Of a stretch of DNA of 64,000 bases, positions 54,897-64,000 are shown in pieces (positions within the stretch are counted from its first letter, which is position 1; every line of letters begins with the position of its first letter). The DNA is taken from contig QVOM02000049.1 of NCBI GenBank assembly GCA_003586115.2, positions 17,427,470 through 17,491,469 of the forward strand, written 5' to 3'. Below the pieces are notes generated by a model. It was not told where the DNA came from and made no database searches. It saw only the letters and a list, made by a program, of their open reading frames with translations. The position numbers and the translations under genes are program-made. Origin of the DNA: Salvator merianae. Lineage: Eukaryota; Chordata; Lepidosauria; Squamata; Teiidae.

Positions 54897-55335
54897 GTAT
54901 TTACCAGTAGTCCAGATCTAGAAGGGGAATATGGCTCTCTCTTGCATCTGTTAGTGTCGTTTAAGGGAGGTCCTGAACTTGCTAGCATACTCTGTCTGCA
55001 CAAGATAGACTGTAGTACGGACCAGGAGTCCCAAAATGGCCTTCTGATCCACTCTAAATTGGGACTACCAGTAAACTTGTTTAACCAGGTCCATCAGCAT
55101 ACTAACCAGTGGTAAACCAGACCAAGGAGGCATGCAGACAGCATGCCTTCATGGTCCAGTTTACTATGGGGAACCCATTTCAGCAGCACAACAAGGTTTG
55201 CTGCCAAAATGAGTCCCCTGGGGGGCTCTGAGACCAAGAAATTTCATTCCTGGTCATTGGAGTTTTTGGAAGCTGGTTCTGAAGTTTATATGAGATCTGA
55301 GGCCAGTGAACTGTTGGGTAAGTGCGGAAAATCCC
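54897..55335. mobile_element. P5 MITE, 3-bp duplication
   Basis: The ends GGGCCTTTCCGTATTTACC and GGTAAGTGCGGAAAATCCC are flanked by ATG at 54894-54896 and 55336-55338. At 439 bp, its interior matches 30755-31080 in reverse orientation (GCTGCCAAAATGAGTCCCC, GGGGCTCTGAGACCAAG). Confidence 0.8.
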
Positions 55336-55369
55336 ATGGAGATTCAACACATTACAAAAATACTTTTTA

Positions 55370-55668
55370 AACTGCCTAGCAATCAGCCTAGATAGCTTTA
55401 AGAAAGGATTGGACAGATTCATGGAGGTCACGTGTATCAATGGCTACTAGAATAGGTGCCTAGGTACTGCCTCCAGGTTGGAAAGACAGGCAGGATGTCT
55501 GTAAAACCATTTGCGGGGAGTCAAGAGCAGGTAAAGGTTTTACCTTTGCCTTCTGCTTGAGAATGCCCAGAAGCAATTGGTGGGCCACTGTGTGAAACAG
55601 AATGCTGGACTAGATGGGCCATGGCCTGATCCAGCAAGGCTCCTCTTGTGTTTTTATGTTCTTATGCC
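55370..55668 (+). mobile_element. CR1-type LINE 3' end (TTCTTATG lineage)
   Basis: It starts with the C-terminal frame ISLDSFKKGLDRFMEV and ends GTTTTTATGTTCTTATG. The 3' UTR words match the copies at 3155 and 49721. Confidence 0.85.
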
Positions 55669-55739
55669 TTGACAGAATGTGAGGAAAGTGACTGATACAT
55701 TTTCACTATGTAAAAACAAGGATCACTCAGAAAAGCACA

Positions 55740-56170
55740 GGGTCTGTTTGCACTTTTCACTAGTGAGTGTGCAGACACTCACTAGTGAAGTGCATCCGCA
55801 CTTTGCGGAAGCTCTCATGATCAAGAATGGGCTACGGTCGCTCCCGATCATTAGCAGCTATGGAGCATAAAATTGTGCTCCACAGCTGTACTGGGAGCGG
55901 CTGGTCTGCTCCCAGTACATAACGTTCAAACCTTCTTCCAGGTGAATATTGCACTGCACTGTGCAGCATGACAGTGGCTGTGCAGTCATGCCGTGTCCCC
56001 AGTCGCCATGGCAGTGGCCAGATGTTTCCCCAGCTACTGTCATGGCACGAGTGGCCAGCATTTGTACTGCAAGTGCTGGAAGCCTGTTTCCGGGAAGTTG
56101 CACTGCGATGTCTGTTCCATCTTGGAATGCTCAGTTCCAACAGTTCCAAGATGGTAAGTGCAGAAGGCCC
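55740..56170. mobile_element. P4 MITE, 3-bp duplication
   Basis: It runs from GGGTCTGTTTGCACTTTTC to GGTAAGTGCAGAAGGCCC and is flanked by ACA at 55737-55739 and 56171-56173. It is 431 bp. The interior contains GCTGTACTGGGAGCGGCTGG, CTTCTTCCAGGTGAATATTG and CGCCATGGCAGTGGCC, shared with other P4 copies. A sub-terminal palindrome CACTCACTAGTGA occurs near the left end. Confidence 0.82.
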
Positions 56171-56173
56171 ACA

Positions 56174-57333
56174 CACTCTTGACCAAACACTGCTCAAACT
56201 TTTTTCTAAATGCTGATGTATCGCAGCTCCACTCTCAGTGAGGAATACAATCATCGGCCCACATGCTCTGAGAACTGTGCCAGGTTTCAGAAACAGTTGC
56301 GTGTGCATTATTGTGGGAATCCAAAGAGTTTGGAAGCCCATTGTTAGCCTGCCGCATCATAGAGCATATTGGCAGGCATCAGCTACGTCCGTCCCTATTC
56401 TTCAAATTCATAGCTTCCTCCCATGAAAAAAAACCCCTCAACAGTGTGGCTACCTCCTGAATTTCTCTTGCTGACAAAAACATGCGCCTCTCGTCTTAGC
56501 AAGTGTGTAACTATTTCTACTGTCCCATTTTCCCCTCGAGGTGAAGAATGTGCTTACTAACACAGATCCTCCCTGTGCTCTGTGTTTTTTGCCGGAATGC
56601 TACAGGAAGTTCCAAATAAAAACAAGGAATGCCCAGTGGCGTTTGCCGCTGCCTTCTGGTCAGCGAGACGCATGGCTTCGTGACTTTCTCCATGCCCTGT
56701 CACGTTTGGAATGACAAGATGGACACCCCTCCTTTGAAAGGAGCCAACAGTCATGTCAGAAAGGCCCATGATGGATTCGTCGTGCCATCCTGTAGAAGAG
56801 ATTCCAGCTCAGCACCTTCCAGACCGAGAAGGCACTGAAAACAATACAGCCTGTACTCAGGTTCATAAACATTCTTCGTTACACAAAGGGCATTTCAAAC
56901 ACAGCATGATACAGCTTGACCTTAAAAAGTTATAGACAATCTAGCAGAGCACAGACGGTTTCATAAAGTATAATCACTTCCTGGAATTCTTAGGGCAGCA
57001 TAGCCGGAGCCATGCAAATCCTGTTTTCTTTGCGTTGTTTCCTGCGTGCGAATATCATCAGTTGAGCGAGGCTTGTAACCATGGTACTTGTTAAACAAGA
57101 GCGGAAAGAGTTCTGATAAAAGCCATCCTGTATAAGGCTTTCAAGGATTTTCCAACTTTGCCAGCCACCGTTCTGTATGCGCATGCACACACAGGGACTG
57201 CTGCTTGCAGGAACAGCATCGCTAGCAGAAATCATCAGTGGGGGCCACAAAGGTGCTGTGTTTTAATTCCTGCAAAGAGCCAGTCTACTTACTATATGGA
57301 AGAATTACCCAGAGGGAGTGGTATCACTCTAAG
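56174..57333. other. Unassigned DNA, about 1.2 kb
   Basis: A GC-richer patch at 56600-56840 has opposite 69- and 70-codon frames without a recognised domain. It matches no repeat in the window and could be unique sequence. Confidence 0.35.
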
Positions 57334-57553
57334 GGTGCATTCACAGACAGTTAAAAAAAAAAGGGGGGGGGGAAGCAGCTTAGAGATGGTAGCGTCCACA
57401 TCCTAGTGCTTTCATCCGCATTAAAGGCCAGAAGATGCCCTTCCAAAGTTCATTCTCTGGCCTGTAATGTGAATTACATGTGGGAAGGGAACGCTAGCAT
57501 CCACATGCTACCACTCCTAAGCTGCATTTTTTTAAACAACTGTGCAGATGCAG
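57334..57553. mobile_element. MITE with GGGTGCATTCACAGACAG ends
   Basis: The left end GGGTGCATTCACAGACAG and right end AACTGTGCAGATGCAGCC are imperfect inverted repeats. Arms include GCAGCTTAGAGATGGTAGCG / TGCTACCACTCCTAAGCTGC and TTAAAGGCCAGAAGATG / TCTCTGGCCTGTAATG. An A10/G9 run sits inside the left arm. Confidence 0.7.
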
Positions 57554-58450
57554 CCAAGTACATGGGTCTTGCCACTTCTGCAATGAAGCCACCGAACTAA
57601 ACCAGCTAATAAGTTTTACTGTTGAGGGGGAAAAGACAAATAATTATATTGTGCCTGACTTCCACTCCCCAACAGGAATTGGTGGGATGGAAAACAATAA
57701 AGAAACAAAGTCCATTGGTACATCAATTTTGACATGGGCGCTTTTAACCTGCATTCTCTATTTCTATAACAAGAAAAAGTCATAAATAATGAAGCACCTC
57801 AGTAGTTTCTAGACCAGGGAAGAGGAACTTGCGGTCTTCCAAATGTTGTGGGGCCTTCAACTTCTACCATCTCTTGTCACTGACTAAAGAAGATGACCAA
57901 CAGCAGCCATTTGTTCACAAGTTCATGAACTTCACAGGTTTAGCTGTGGAACCTCAAAGAGAAGTACATTTGCTGGCACTGGGGGAATTTCCAAAAAGAG
58001 TTACAATGTGAATGTAGGTTACCAAATACACAGCAAGCACATGGAGCAGATAAGTAAAAATCCATGCCAGGCTTCAGTTCCTCTGTGCTGTGGTGGCTAG
58101 CGCTTTTAAAATGCAGGGCTAGCAACTCAAAGCATCCTACTAAGATACCCCCACTAACACCTTCCCTTGACTCTCCTCACCCAAATGTGACAGGTATTCC
58201 TTGGATAATACATAAACATCCCAAAGCCCCAAAGTCTGACCAGATCAGAACCAAAGCTTTTAAAAACAGGATGAAAAACCAAGAAAAGGTTGGAGTTTAT
58301 CGCCAAAGTTTCATTGTGAGAAAAAGAAAACTCTCAAAAAGCTGGACATAATGCAGTGCAATTGGGTGAGTTAGAGGCCAAAAAATAAACAAGCATGGAA
58401 AAGTAAGACTTTACTGGGAAACTGTAGGCTGTGGGCAGGGCAGGAGCTCT
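57554..58450. other. Unassigned DNA
   Basis: At 57816-57880 GGAACTTGCGGTCTTCC and AAATGTTGTGGGGCC look like debris of a common amniote interspersed repeat, but I cannot place it. No gene signal. Confidence 0.35.
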
Positions 58451-58454
58451 CAAT

Positions 58455-58880
58455 AAGATTTTAAGAACATATGAGGAGACTTGCTGGAGAGGACCACAGT
58501 CCATTTAGGCCAGCATTCTGCCTCACACACTGGCCCACTAATTGCTCCTGGGCATCTCAAGCAGAAGGCAAAGACAAAACCTTTACCTGCTCTCAACTCC
58601 CTGCAAAATAGGTTTTACAGGCATCCTGCCAGTGTTTCCAACCTGGAGGCAGCACCTAGGCATCCATTCTAGTAGCCATTGATACACCTGACCTCCATGA
58701 ATCTGTCCAATCCTTTCTTAAAGCTATCCAGGTTGTTTGCTGTCACCACCTCTTCTAGTAGTAAATTCCATAGCCTGATGATCCTCAGGGTGAAAAAATA
58801 CCTCCCCTAGTCAGGACTAACTCTCCTGCCCATCAGCTTTAAAGAGTGTCCGCTGGTCCTAGTGTTGTGCTTGCTTCTGT
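58455..58880 (-). mobile_element. CR1-type LINE 3' end, long copy
   Basis: Minus strand: LKLMGRRVSPD-like and RIIRLWNLLLEEVV-like CR1 C-terminal words, then TIWIALRKDWTDS-type frame-shifted sequence and the 3' UTR, ending TCATATGTTCTTAAAATC. Same lineage as 49721. Confidence 0.85.
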
Positions 58881-58964
58881 CCCAGGGCTGGGACATGCAA
58901 TGTCAACATACTGTGCCCCTAACCCCTCTCCTTTCAGAGCCAGGGACCTTCGAAGCAAAGGGCC

Positions 58965-59790
58965 TATTTGCACTTTACATCCTAGAACAGTATAATCGTT
59001 CAAGCAGACACCTGGAAGAGTTCCCAGCCGTGTGGCGCACATGAGGTGCCTGCAGGCATACAATACTCCAGCAAGGGCACTGGAGGATTGCGCCCTTACT
59101 GCAGAGTAGGCTAAAGTAGGGTGATCACTGCCCTCAAGGTGAGATTGATTCACCTTGTCTGGTCTGCACAGATATCCTTCCAAAAATGGGGCACTTCAAA
59201 TACAACAGGACATCCTCTCTTCAAATCTGAGGACATTTGATGCTTCAAAGTTCCCTGACTCTCAAGAAAATGGAGTGAGAGGAGTGCTGCTGCTCTGATT
59301 TGGATGCAACCCTAGCAGTCTTGAGGCATACCTTCTAGTGAGAGATTGGATGCTCACTGGACATGCCCATCTGTGTGCTGCCAAGTCCAGGAGTGTTCAC
59401 AGCTGTTCCCAGATGTTGCTAGCTGTGGACAACTAAAACACTGTCCACAGCTTGACCAGGAGCAGCTAGCGAGTTCCCAGGCAGCAGTGTTTGCACCTTC
59501 TTCTAGGTGCAACACTGTGAGTGGATATGGCAGTACAGTTCTGGCTGCACAGTCACGCACCATATCCTGATCACCATGGAAATGTCCAGGTGTGCTGGCT
59601 GCTGCCATGGCCATTGCCATGGCAATCTAGCTTGCCCTGGTCAGACCATCCTCGCTTCAAGTGCTGATGGTCCATCTTTGGCCTTTACCAGCCCTTGAAG
59701 TGTAGATAGCTGCCTCCATGCCTGATCCTTACCAGCCTTGTACGGTATTGCTATACCATACCAGGCCATTAGGTGCAAACAGGGCCTTGG
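58965..59790. mobile_element. P4-type composite MITE region
   Basis: It starts GGCCTATTTGCACTTTAC and ends CATTAGGTGCAAACAGGGCC, mirrored P-group ends about 820 bp apart. The right half (59400-59780) matches P4 (CACAGCTTGACCAGGAGCAG, CACCTTCTTCTAGGTGC, TTGCCATGGCAATC). The left part (59060-59330) is different and may be another element inside it. Confidence 0.55.
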
Positions 59791-59861
59791 AATGGTTCTG
59801 GGCTGGTAGCTGACAGAACAGTAGACTACCCATCCTTGATGTTTGCTAATGCCGATTCGAA

Positions 59862-60041
59862 GGACCTTTCTGCACTTGAACTTATTCCAGATTATATCTC
59901 AGAATCGAGACCTGCCATCTGCATGCTCATGCAGACTGTGGTAGGCCCTGGGCAAGACCTTTTATAGTTTGCACTAGCATGTGGATGGCAGGTCCCTATT
60001 CCAGGATATAATCCGCAATAAGGCCAAGTGCAGAAAGGGCC
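59862..60041. mobile_element. P1 MITE, complete
   Basis: This 180-bp palindrome has ends GGACCTTTCTGCACTTGAAC and GGCCAAGTGCAGAAAGGGCC. Its interior is closest to 48359 and 62505. Flanking triplets do not match. Confidence 0.85.
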
Positions 60042-60168
60042 ATAGACTCAGGTTTTGTTACTGTGAAAGTTGGCCCACAGACAGAACCAAGTGCTCTGAA
60101 AATTGGAAAAGGAGTTGGATCAGTCTCAGCTGGAAGCAAGGTCATTGAGGAAAGAAACAGCGTACTTC

Positions 60169-60691
60169 AGGCCTGTTAGCACTTACCACAGTATAACGGT
60201 CTAACTAAAATGGTTCGGGCCAGTCAGGTTCGGGTATGGAGAGGAGTCTTCACACCTGTCAGCGCTGGAACACTCTGCAAGCCAACCAGCGCTGGATGCA
60301 GTGAGAATGGGAGCACACTAGTTCAGTAGCTGTGTTCAAACCCAGAGGGTCTGTGTTTGAACTTGTGTCTGAAAAGGTCACCAGGGTCCAGACCCCAAGG
60401 TCTGAACTAGGGTGCAAACTGTCAGACTGCGCTTGCGTGGCCCTGCCGGCCCCACCCCACCCCACCCCCATTTTGAACCCAGAAATGGTGCAAACATACC
60501 TTCCCTGATCCTCATCTGATTGCACAGGTTGGGTTGGAGACTACAGTTTAGTTGTGCACAGCTGGTTGAATTCAGGTAAGCATTGGATGGGCTTTGGTAG
60601 ATTTGGGGTCACCTGGGGCTGTTTGCAAGTGTGAATCCTGCATTCTAGCGAGCGTCCTGAAATGTACCACTCACCAGGTATGAACAGGCCC
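60169..60691. mobile_element. P2 MITE, copy 2
   Basis: The ends AGGCCTGTTAGCACTTACC and AGGTATGAACAGGCCC are flanked by TTC at 60166-60168 and 60692-60694. It is colinear with 40381-41003. It has only about one and a half of the 21-bp units (60331-60370), which explains its shorter 523-bp length. Many CpGs of copy 1 are TG or CA here, so this copy looks older. Confidence 0.85.
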
Positions 60692-60774
60692 TTCATGTCA
60701 GAGGTCCATTTACCATGGGACAAAGGGAAATCACAGAAGGAACACCATTGTGCCAGACATTTGAAGAGTGTAGA

Positions 60775-60982
60775 GTAACAGGTCTACCAGTATTCCAGTC
60801 TAAGCAGCTATTTTGTCCCCCTAGACCAGGGTCCAGGCTATGCTTCATCCAATGAGGATGCAGCATCCTAGCAGGAGTCCTGGCCTCTTCTCTTCTGCTT
60901 CAAAGTGTGGAACAAAATGCCCAGAAGGAATCTAGGCCTTGCACTGGATCAGTATACTTGTCAGTGCGGAAACACCCATAGT
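60775..60982. mobile_element. P5 MITE fragment
   Basis: GGTCTACCAGTATTCCAGTC, TCTTCTCTTCTGCTTCAAAG and GTCAGTGCGGAAACACCC match 23455-23605. Only the right part is clear. Confidence 0.6.
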
Positions 60983-61127
60983 TCCATATGGAAGAAGCAA
61001 AATTCCTAAAAATTAGGAATTATATAAAGAACAATCAAAACCAGATCTACAGTTGAGAAAGTTCCCTCACTATGTAGGATGGAGAAGCAAAAGAATAAAT
61101 GAAGAGAAAGTGATCCAAAAACATAAT

Positions 61128-61298
61128 GGCACTTGGCCTTATTGTGGATTATATCCCAGAATAGGGACCTGCTATGCACATGCTAGTGCAAACTATAAAA
61201 GGTCTTGCCCAGGGCCTACCATAGTCTGCACTAGCATGCAGATGGCAGGTCCCTATTCTGAGATATAATTTGAAATAAGTCCAAGTGCAGAAAGGGCC
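61128..61298. mobile_element. P1 MITE, left tip missing
   Basis: It lacks the first ~10 bp (starts GGCACTTGGCC) but is otherwise a full P1 palindrome ending CCAAGTGCAGAAAGGGCC. Confidence 0.82.
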
Positions 61299-61304
61299 AT
61301 TATC

Positions 61305-61428
61305 TAACCCAAAGGTGGATTTCCTGAGTTAGATGATGCTGAAAGAAAACATCTTATTACTTCACTGATGTGTTCTCTCAGTCTGAAAATGGACCCAAGC
61401 TGGATTAGAACTTAGGTGTGACTGGACC
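61305..61428. mobile_element. P6 MITE, partial copy
   Basis: TATCTAACCCAAAGGTGGA, ATCTTATTACTTCACTGATG and AAGCTGGATTAGAACTTAGG match 7634-7828, mainly in inverted order. It ends GTGTGACTGGACC. Confidence 0.65.
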
Positions 61429-61606
61429 TCTGGTGATTTGCAGGTTTTATGTACTCAAGGGAAGATAAAGACAAAGGACAGGCATAGCTGAAGAATCTTA
61501 ATTGTACATCCTTTCCTAATCAATACAAACCATCTATTCTAAATCTGAGAAAAAGTCTGCTCTCCATTCACTATTATGCCTGACACTTGGGCTAGTGCAG
61601 CTTAAT

Positions 61607-61613
<7 letters not shown>

Positions 61614-61684
<71 letters not shown>
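61614..61684 (+). repeat. (AT)n-(GT)n-(AT)n microsatellite
   Basis: About 36 bp of AT, about 20 bp of GT and about 12 bp of AT form a compound alternating purine-pyrimidine tract. Confidence 0.95.
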
Positions 61685-61689
61685 GAACT

Positions 61690-62500
61690 TTTTTCTTCTT
61701 TCTCTCGAGCTCCACTGTGAATTTCTCCAGTAAAGAGAGCAAGATGCCCTACTAGAAAGATACAAAGAACTGTAAATGTTTCTTTTCTTCCAGAATTAGC
61801 ATTTCAATCTACTGGCAATGTACGCCGTTGTTTTTTGAAATAAGCTAAACTGACAAAGTTGAACTTTAAAGTCAATTGCATTTTACTTCCATCAAGTTGC
61901 TGTTGGTACTGACGTCAATTGGACTGAACTGGTCAACATTTCAGCCTTTGGCTGGACAGAGTTAGGCTCAAACTGTCTAATTGTTCCTTTTCACATAGCT
62001 GTATCAATGTTGACGGCATATGTTGCAATATACAGTAGCTGCTTGTATACCGATAACAGGTTTTTGTAACAATTTAATATTATTTATAGATGTAACAGTG
62101 AACAGTGACTGAGGCAATGAATTAAGAAATTCAGCCAGCAATCCTGCAAGACTAAAACCCAATTTAAATCAACAGAACGTGCTTCTGAATAGCACTAATA
62201 ATATTACAACGACGAATATGAACAGGACATTCCCAACTCAAATCTTACCTCTCTGATCCTGCTTAGACAGCTTGTGTTCCAACTCCTCTAAGCAGTCGTT
62301 GGAAGATCGTTGGAAGAGTTTTAAGAAAGTCTGGTGTATTTTCACTCTGCTGGCATCTGGATAATATTAGTTTATTTGGCCATATTTCCAGCTATAAAGG
62401 AGCGTGCATGGCTAGAAAATAGTACAAAGCACCTGTGTAGCACCACTGCAGGATGAGGAAATCTGATGGCCTTCTGGAGGCCAAAATAAGGAAAAGGACA
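61690..62500. other. Unassigned DNA, about 800 bp
   Basis: Nothing recognised. Confidence 0.4.
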
Positions 62501-62504
62501 CCTT

Positions 62505-62684
62505 GGCCCTTTCTGCACTTGGCCTTATTGTGGATTATATCTCAGAATAGGGACCTGCCATTTGCATGCTAGTGCAGACTATGGTAGACCCTGGGCAAGA
62601 CCTTTCATAGTTTGCACTAGCATGTGCATAGCAGGTCCCTATTCTGGTATATAATCCATAATAAGGCCAAGTGCAGAAAGGGCC
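62505..62684. mobile_element. P1 MITE, complete, 3-bp duplication
   Basis: The palindrome GGCCCTTTCTGCACTTGG to CCAAGTGCAGAAAGGGCC is flanked by CTT at 62502-62504 and 62685-62687. Confidence 0.88.
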
Positions 62685-62769
62685 CTTGTCCTGAAGAGTT
62701 GGTGAGTCTGTTTGCACTCACTGCTAGCAAGCAACAAGTATGCTTGCCAGTCAAGTGTGTTCACACCTT

Positions 62770-63339
62770 GGGCCTGTTCGCACTACAACGGTGGAACGTT
62801 CCAGTCCATTCGCTGGATCGGAGCGTTCGCACTGCTGCGGGCACAAGCCTCACCCGATCCGAACCACATCGTACCTGATTCGTACCTGATCCTGGGTGAG
62901 GCAAGACAAGTAAAAGCTTGTCTTCATTCCGACCTGCACAATGGAGTGAAGATCGGGCATGGTGCTTTCGCACTCCCGTCGGCGTTTGCAATGGCATGCG
63001 TGGTCTGAAGCTTCACACTCTGGTAAGATGCTTCGCACCCCGGTACGATGCTCCGTACCCCAGTACGAAACTTCGTGCCCGGGATAGCCCTTTGGGCATG
63101 ACAGCCTAGCTGCCGTTACGGAGCCGGCTCCGTAACGAGCCCTCTGATTACGAAGCGGAGCACGATGGTACGGAGTGTGGTACGGAACTAGCGGCTGCCA
63201 TTCACACTGTTCCCTCTGCTGGTCGGCTTTGGGTCCGTTCCTCTGGCTGGGAGTGCGAAGGGCAGACAGTGTTCTCCAACCCCACCGGTCCGAAGCCAAC
63301 TACTGGGAACGGACTACGGAGCTCAGTGCGAACAGGCCC
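62770..63339. mobile_element. P3 MITE, CpG-rich, copy 2, nested, 3-bp duplication
   Basis: The ends GGGCCTGTTCGCACTAC and CTCAGTGCGAACAGGCCC are flanked by CTT at 62767-62769 and 63340-63342. It is the reverse orientation of 42613-43189. The interior contains the palindrome CCGTTACGGAGCCGGCTCCG at about 63113 and many CpGs. Its frames (up to 149 codons) overlap on both strands and are not conserved as protein. Confidence 0.88.
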
Positions 63340-63794
63340 CTTGTGGAGGCCCAAGCAGCTGGGATCTGTCAAAGGCTGCTCCTGATTGCAGATTCCTGTG
63401 GAGCACTAATTAGTGCTCCACAACCTTACCAGGAGATGATAGTCAGCTCCTGGTAAGGTGCATTCGCACCTACCTGGTTGTGCAGCTTCCAGGCTGGTGT
63501 GATGCATTGATTGTTCATTCATGACCACCTGGTCACACCTGCATGATTAGCTTATTGCACATGCACAATCGGGTAATTGGGCCCAATTAGAGGCCCAATC
63601 AGGCCATAGGATACCAGATCAGGCCACGGGATGCCAGTAGGGCCCACACCCAATCTTTACCATGACAATGGCTGGAAGCATCCAGCTACTGCCATGGTGA
63701 CTAGCAGACCCAGGTAGTGCACAGGCCTGCACAGCGCACAGGCACGTGCAGGCACAATCAGCTGATCATGCCAGCGTGATTGGACCTATATGAT

Positions 63795-63900
63795 TGGGCT
63801 GCATGATGCCCCAACTGGACTGCATGATGCCCCAATCAGGCCTGCGCAGCCCAATCGGGGCATTGCGCAGCCCAATCGGGGCATCACACAGCCTGATCAC
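63795..63900 (+). repeat. Short tandem and inverted GCCCAATCGGGGCAT units
   Basis: Two direct units of GCGCAGCCCAATCGGGGCAT lie beside inverted relatives (TGCATGATGCCCCAA, twice), making a cluster of small hairpins inside the P4-type element. Confidence 0.7.
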
Positions 63901-64000
63901 GCAGGTCTGATCACACTGGCATGATCAACCTGTTATGTGTGTGTGTGTGCACCTGCATGCTTGCCAGTCACCGTGGCTTCCCAGTCACTGGCATGGCGAC

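Larger units (their letters stand above)
62698..64000. mobile_element. P4-type element, interrupted by P3, runs off the window
   Basis: It starts near GAGTCTGTTTGCACTCACTG, a P-group end, and contains TGGAGCACTAATTAGTGCTCC (a palindrome at 63400), CCTTACCAGGAG, CACCATGACAATGG-like and TGCCATGGTGAC words. These relate to 5996, 34773, 55740 and 58965. It is split at 62770-63339 by a P3 element. Its right end is beyond the window or not recognised. Confidence 0.5.

Noticed and set aside
55832..56341. 169-codon minus-strand frame
   Set aside because: It overlaps the P4 MITE and its right flank; the frame is not kept in other P4 copies.
62850..63299. 149-codon minus-strand frame
   Set aside because: It lies within the P3 MITE; the other P3 copy does not preserve it.
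1..64000. CRISPR array, bacterial operons, phage or LTR retrovirus
   Set aside because: No regularly spaced direct repeats with unique spacers, no prokaryotic gene density, and no LTR pair or gag-pol motifs were seen.

Overview
The window is about 64 kb of vertebrate nuclear DNA without one convincing complete host gene. Its interspersed repeats point to a sauropsid. There is a CR1 LINE with an intact reverse-transcriptase frame and an 8-bp tail, several 3' ends of a second CR1 lineage ending in TTCTTATG, and degraded L2 LINEs on both strands. There are also MIR-like SINE pieces, a tRNA-headed SINE with an (ACA)n tail, and many short DNA transposons. I see no L1, Bov-B or LTR element. A lepidosaur (tuatara or lizard) is my best guess; crocodilian or turtle is not excluded by sequence alone.

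Layout. 1-3.5 kb: a CpG-rich hAT-type palindrome, two head-to-tail inverted-repeat elements and a CR1 3' end. 3.5-11 kb: mostly unassigned, with MITEs and a SINE. 11.8-13.9 kb: the CR1 copy with a 621-codon open frame. 14-20 kb: more MITEs, L2 and CR1 ends. 21.2-22.4 and 31.1-32.2 kb: two copies of one ~1.1 kb non-autonomous element. 24.5 kb: a TATA-like motif followed by a possible first exon. 26.6 and 45.2 kb: two short reading frames that could be host exon remnants (EF-hand-like and fibronectin-III-like). 28-29.7 kb: an L2 interrupted by a CR1 3' end and by a Tigger-type MITE with TA target duplication. 34.8-43.4 kb: many MITEs, an L2 and long microsatellites. 43.9-52.3 kb: MITEs, a CR1 end, and a 1.4 kb minus-strand L2. 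52.4-64 kb: a very dense mosaic of nested MITEs.

The most distinctive content is a set of at least seven short DNA-transposon families whose ends are variants of GGGCCTNTTYGCACTT. Several copies are flanked by 3-bp direct repeats (TAT, TTC, CTT, ATG, ACA, AGT, TAG), which fits PIF/Harbinger-like MITEs. A second group has CAGTGG ends with 8-bp duplications (hAT-like). Elements are nested in one another, so relative ages can be read. No gene network can be inferred: this looks like intergenic or deep intronic DNA shaped by transposition. Most apparent ORFs are by-products of palindromes, tandem repeats or microsatellites.
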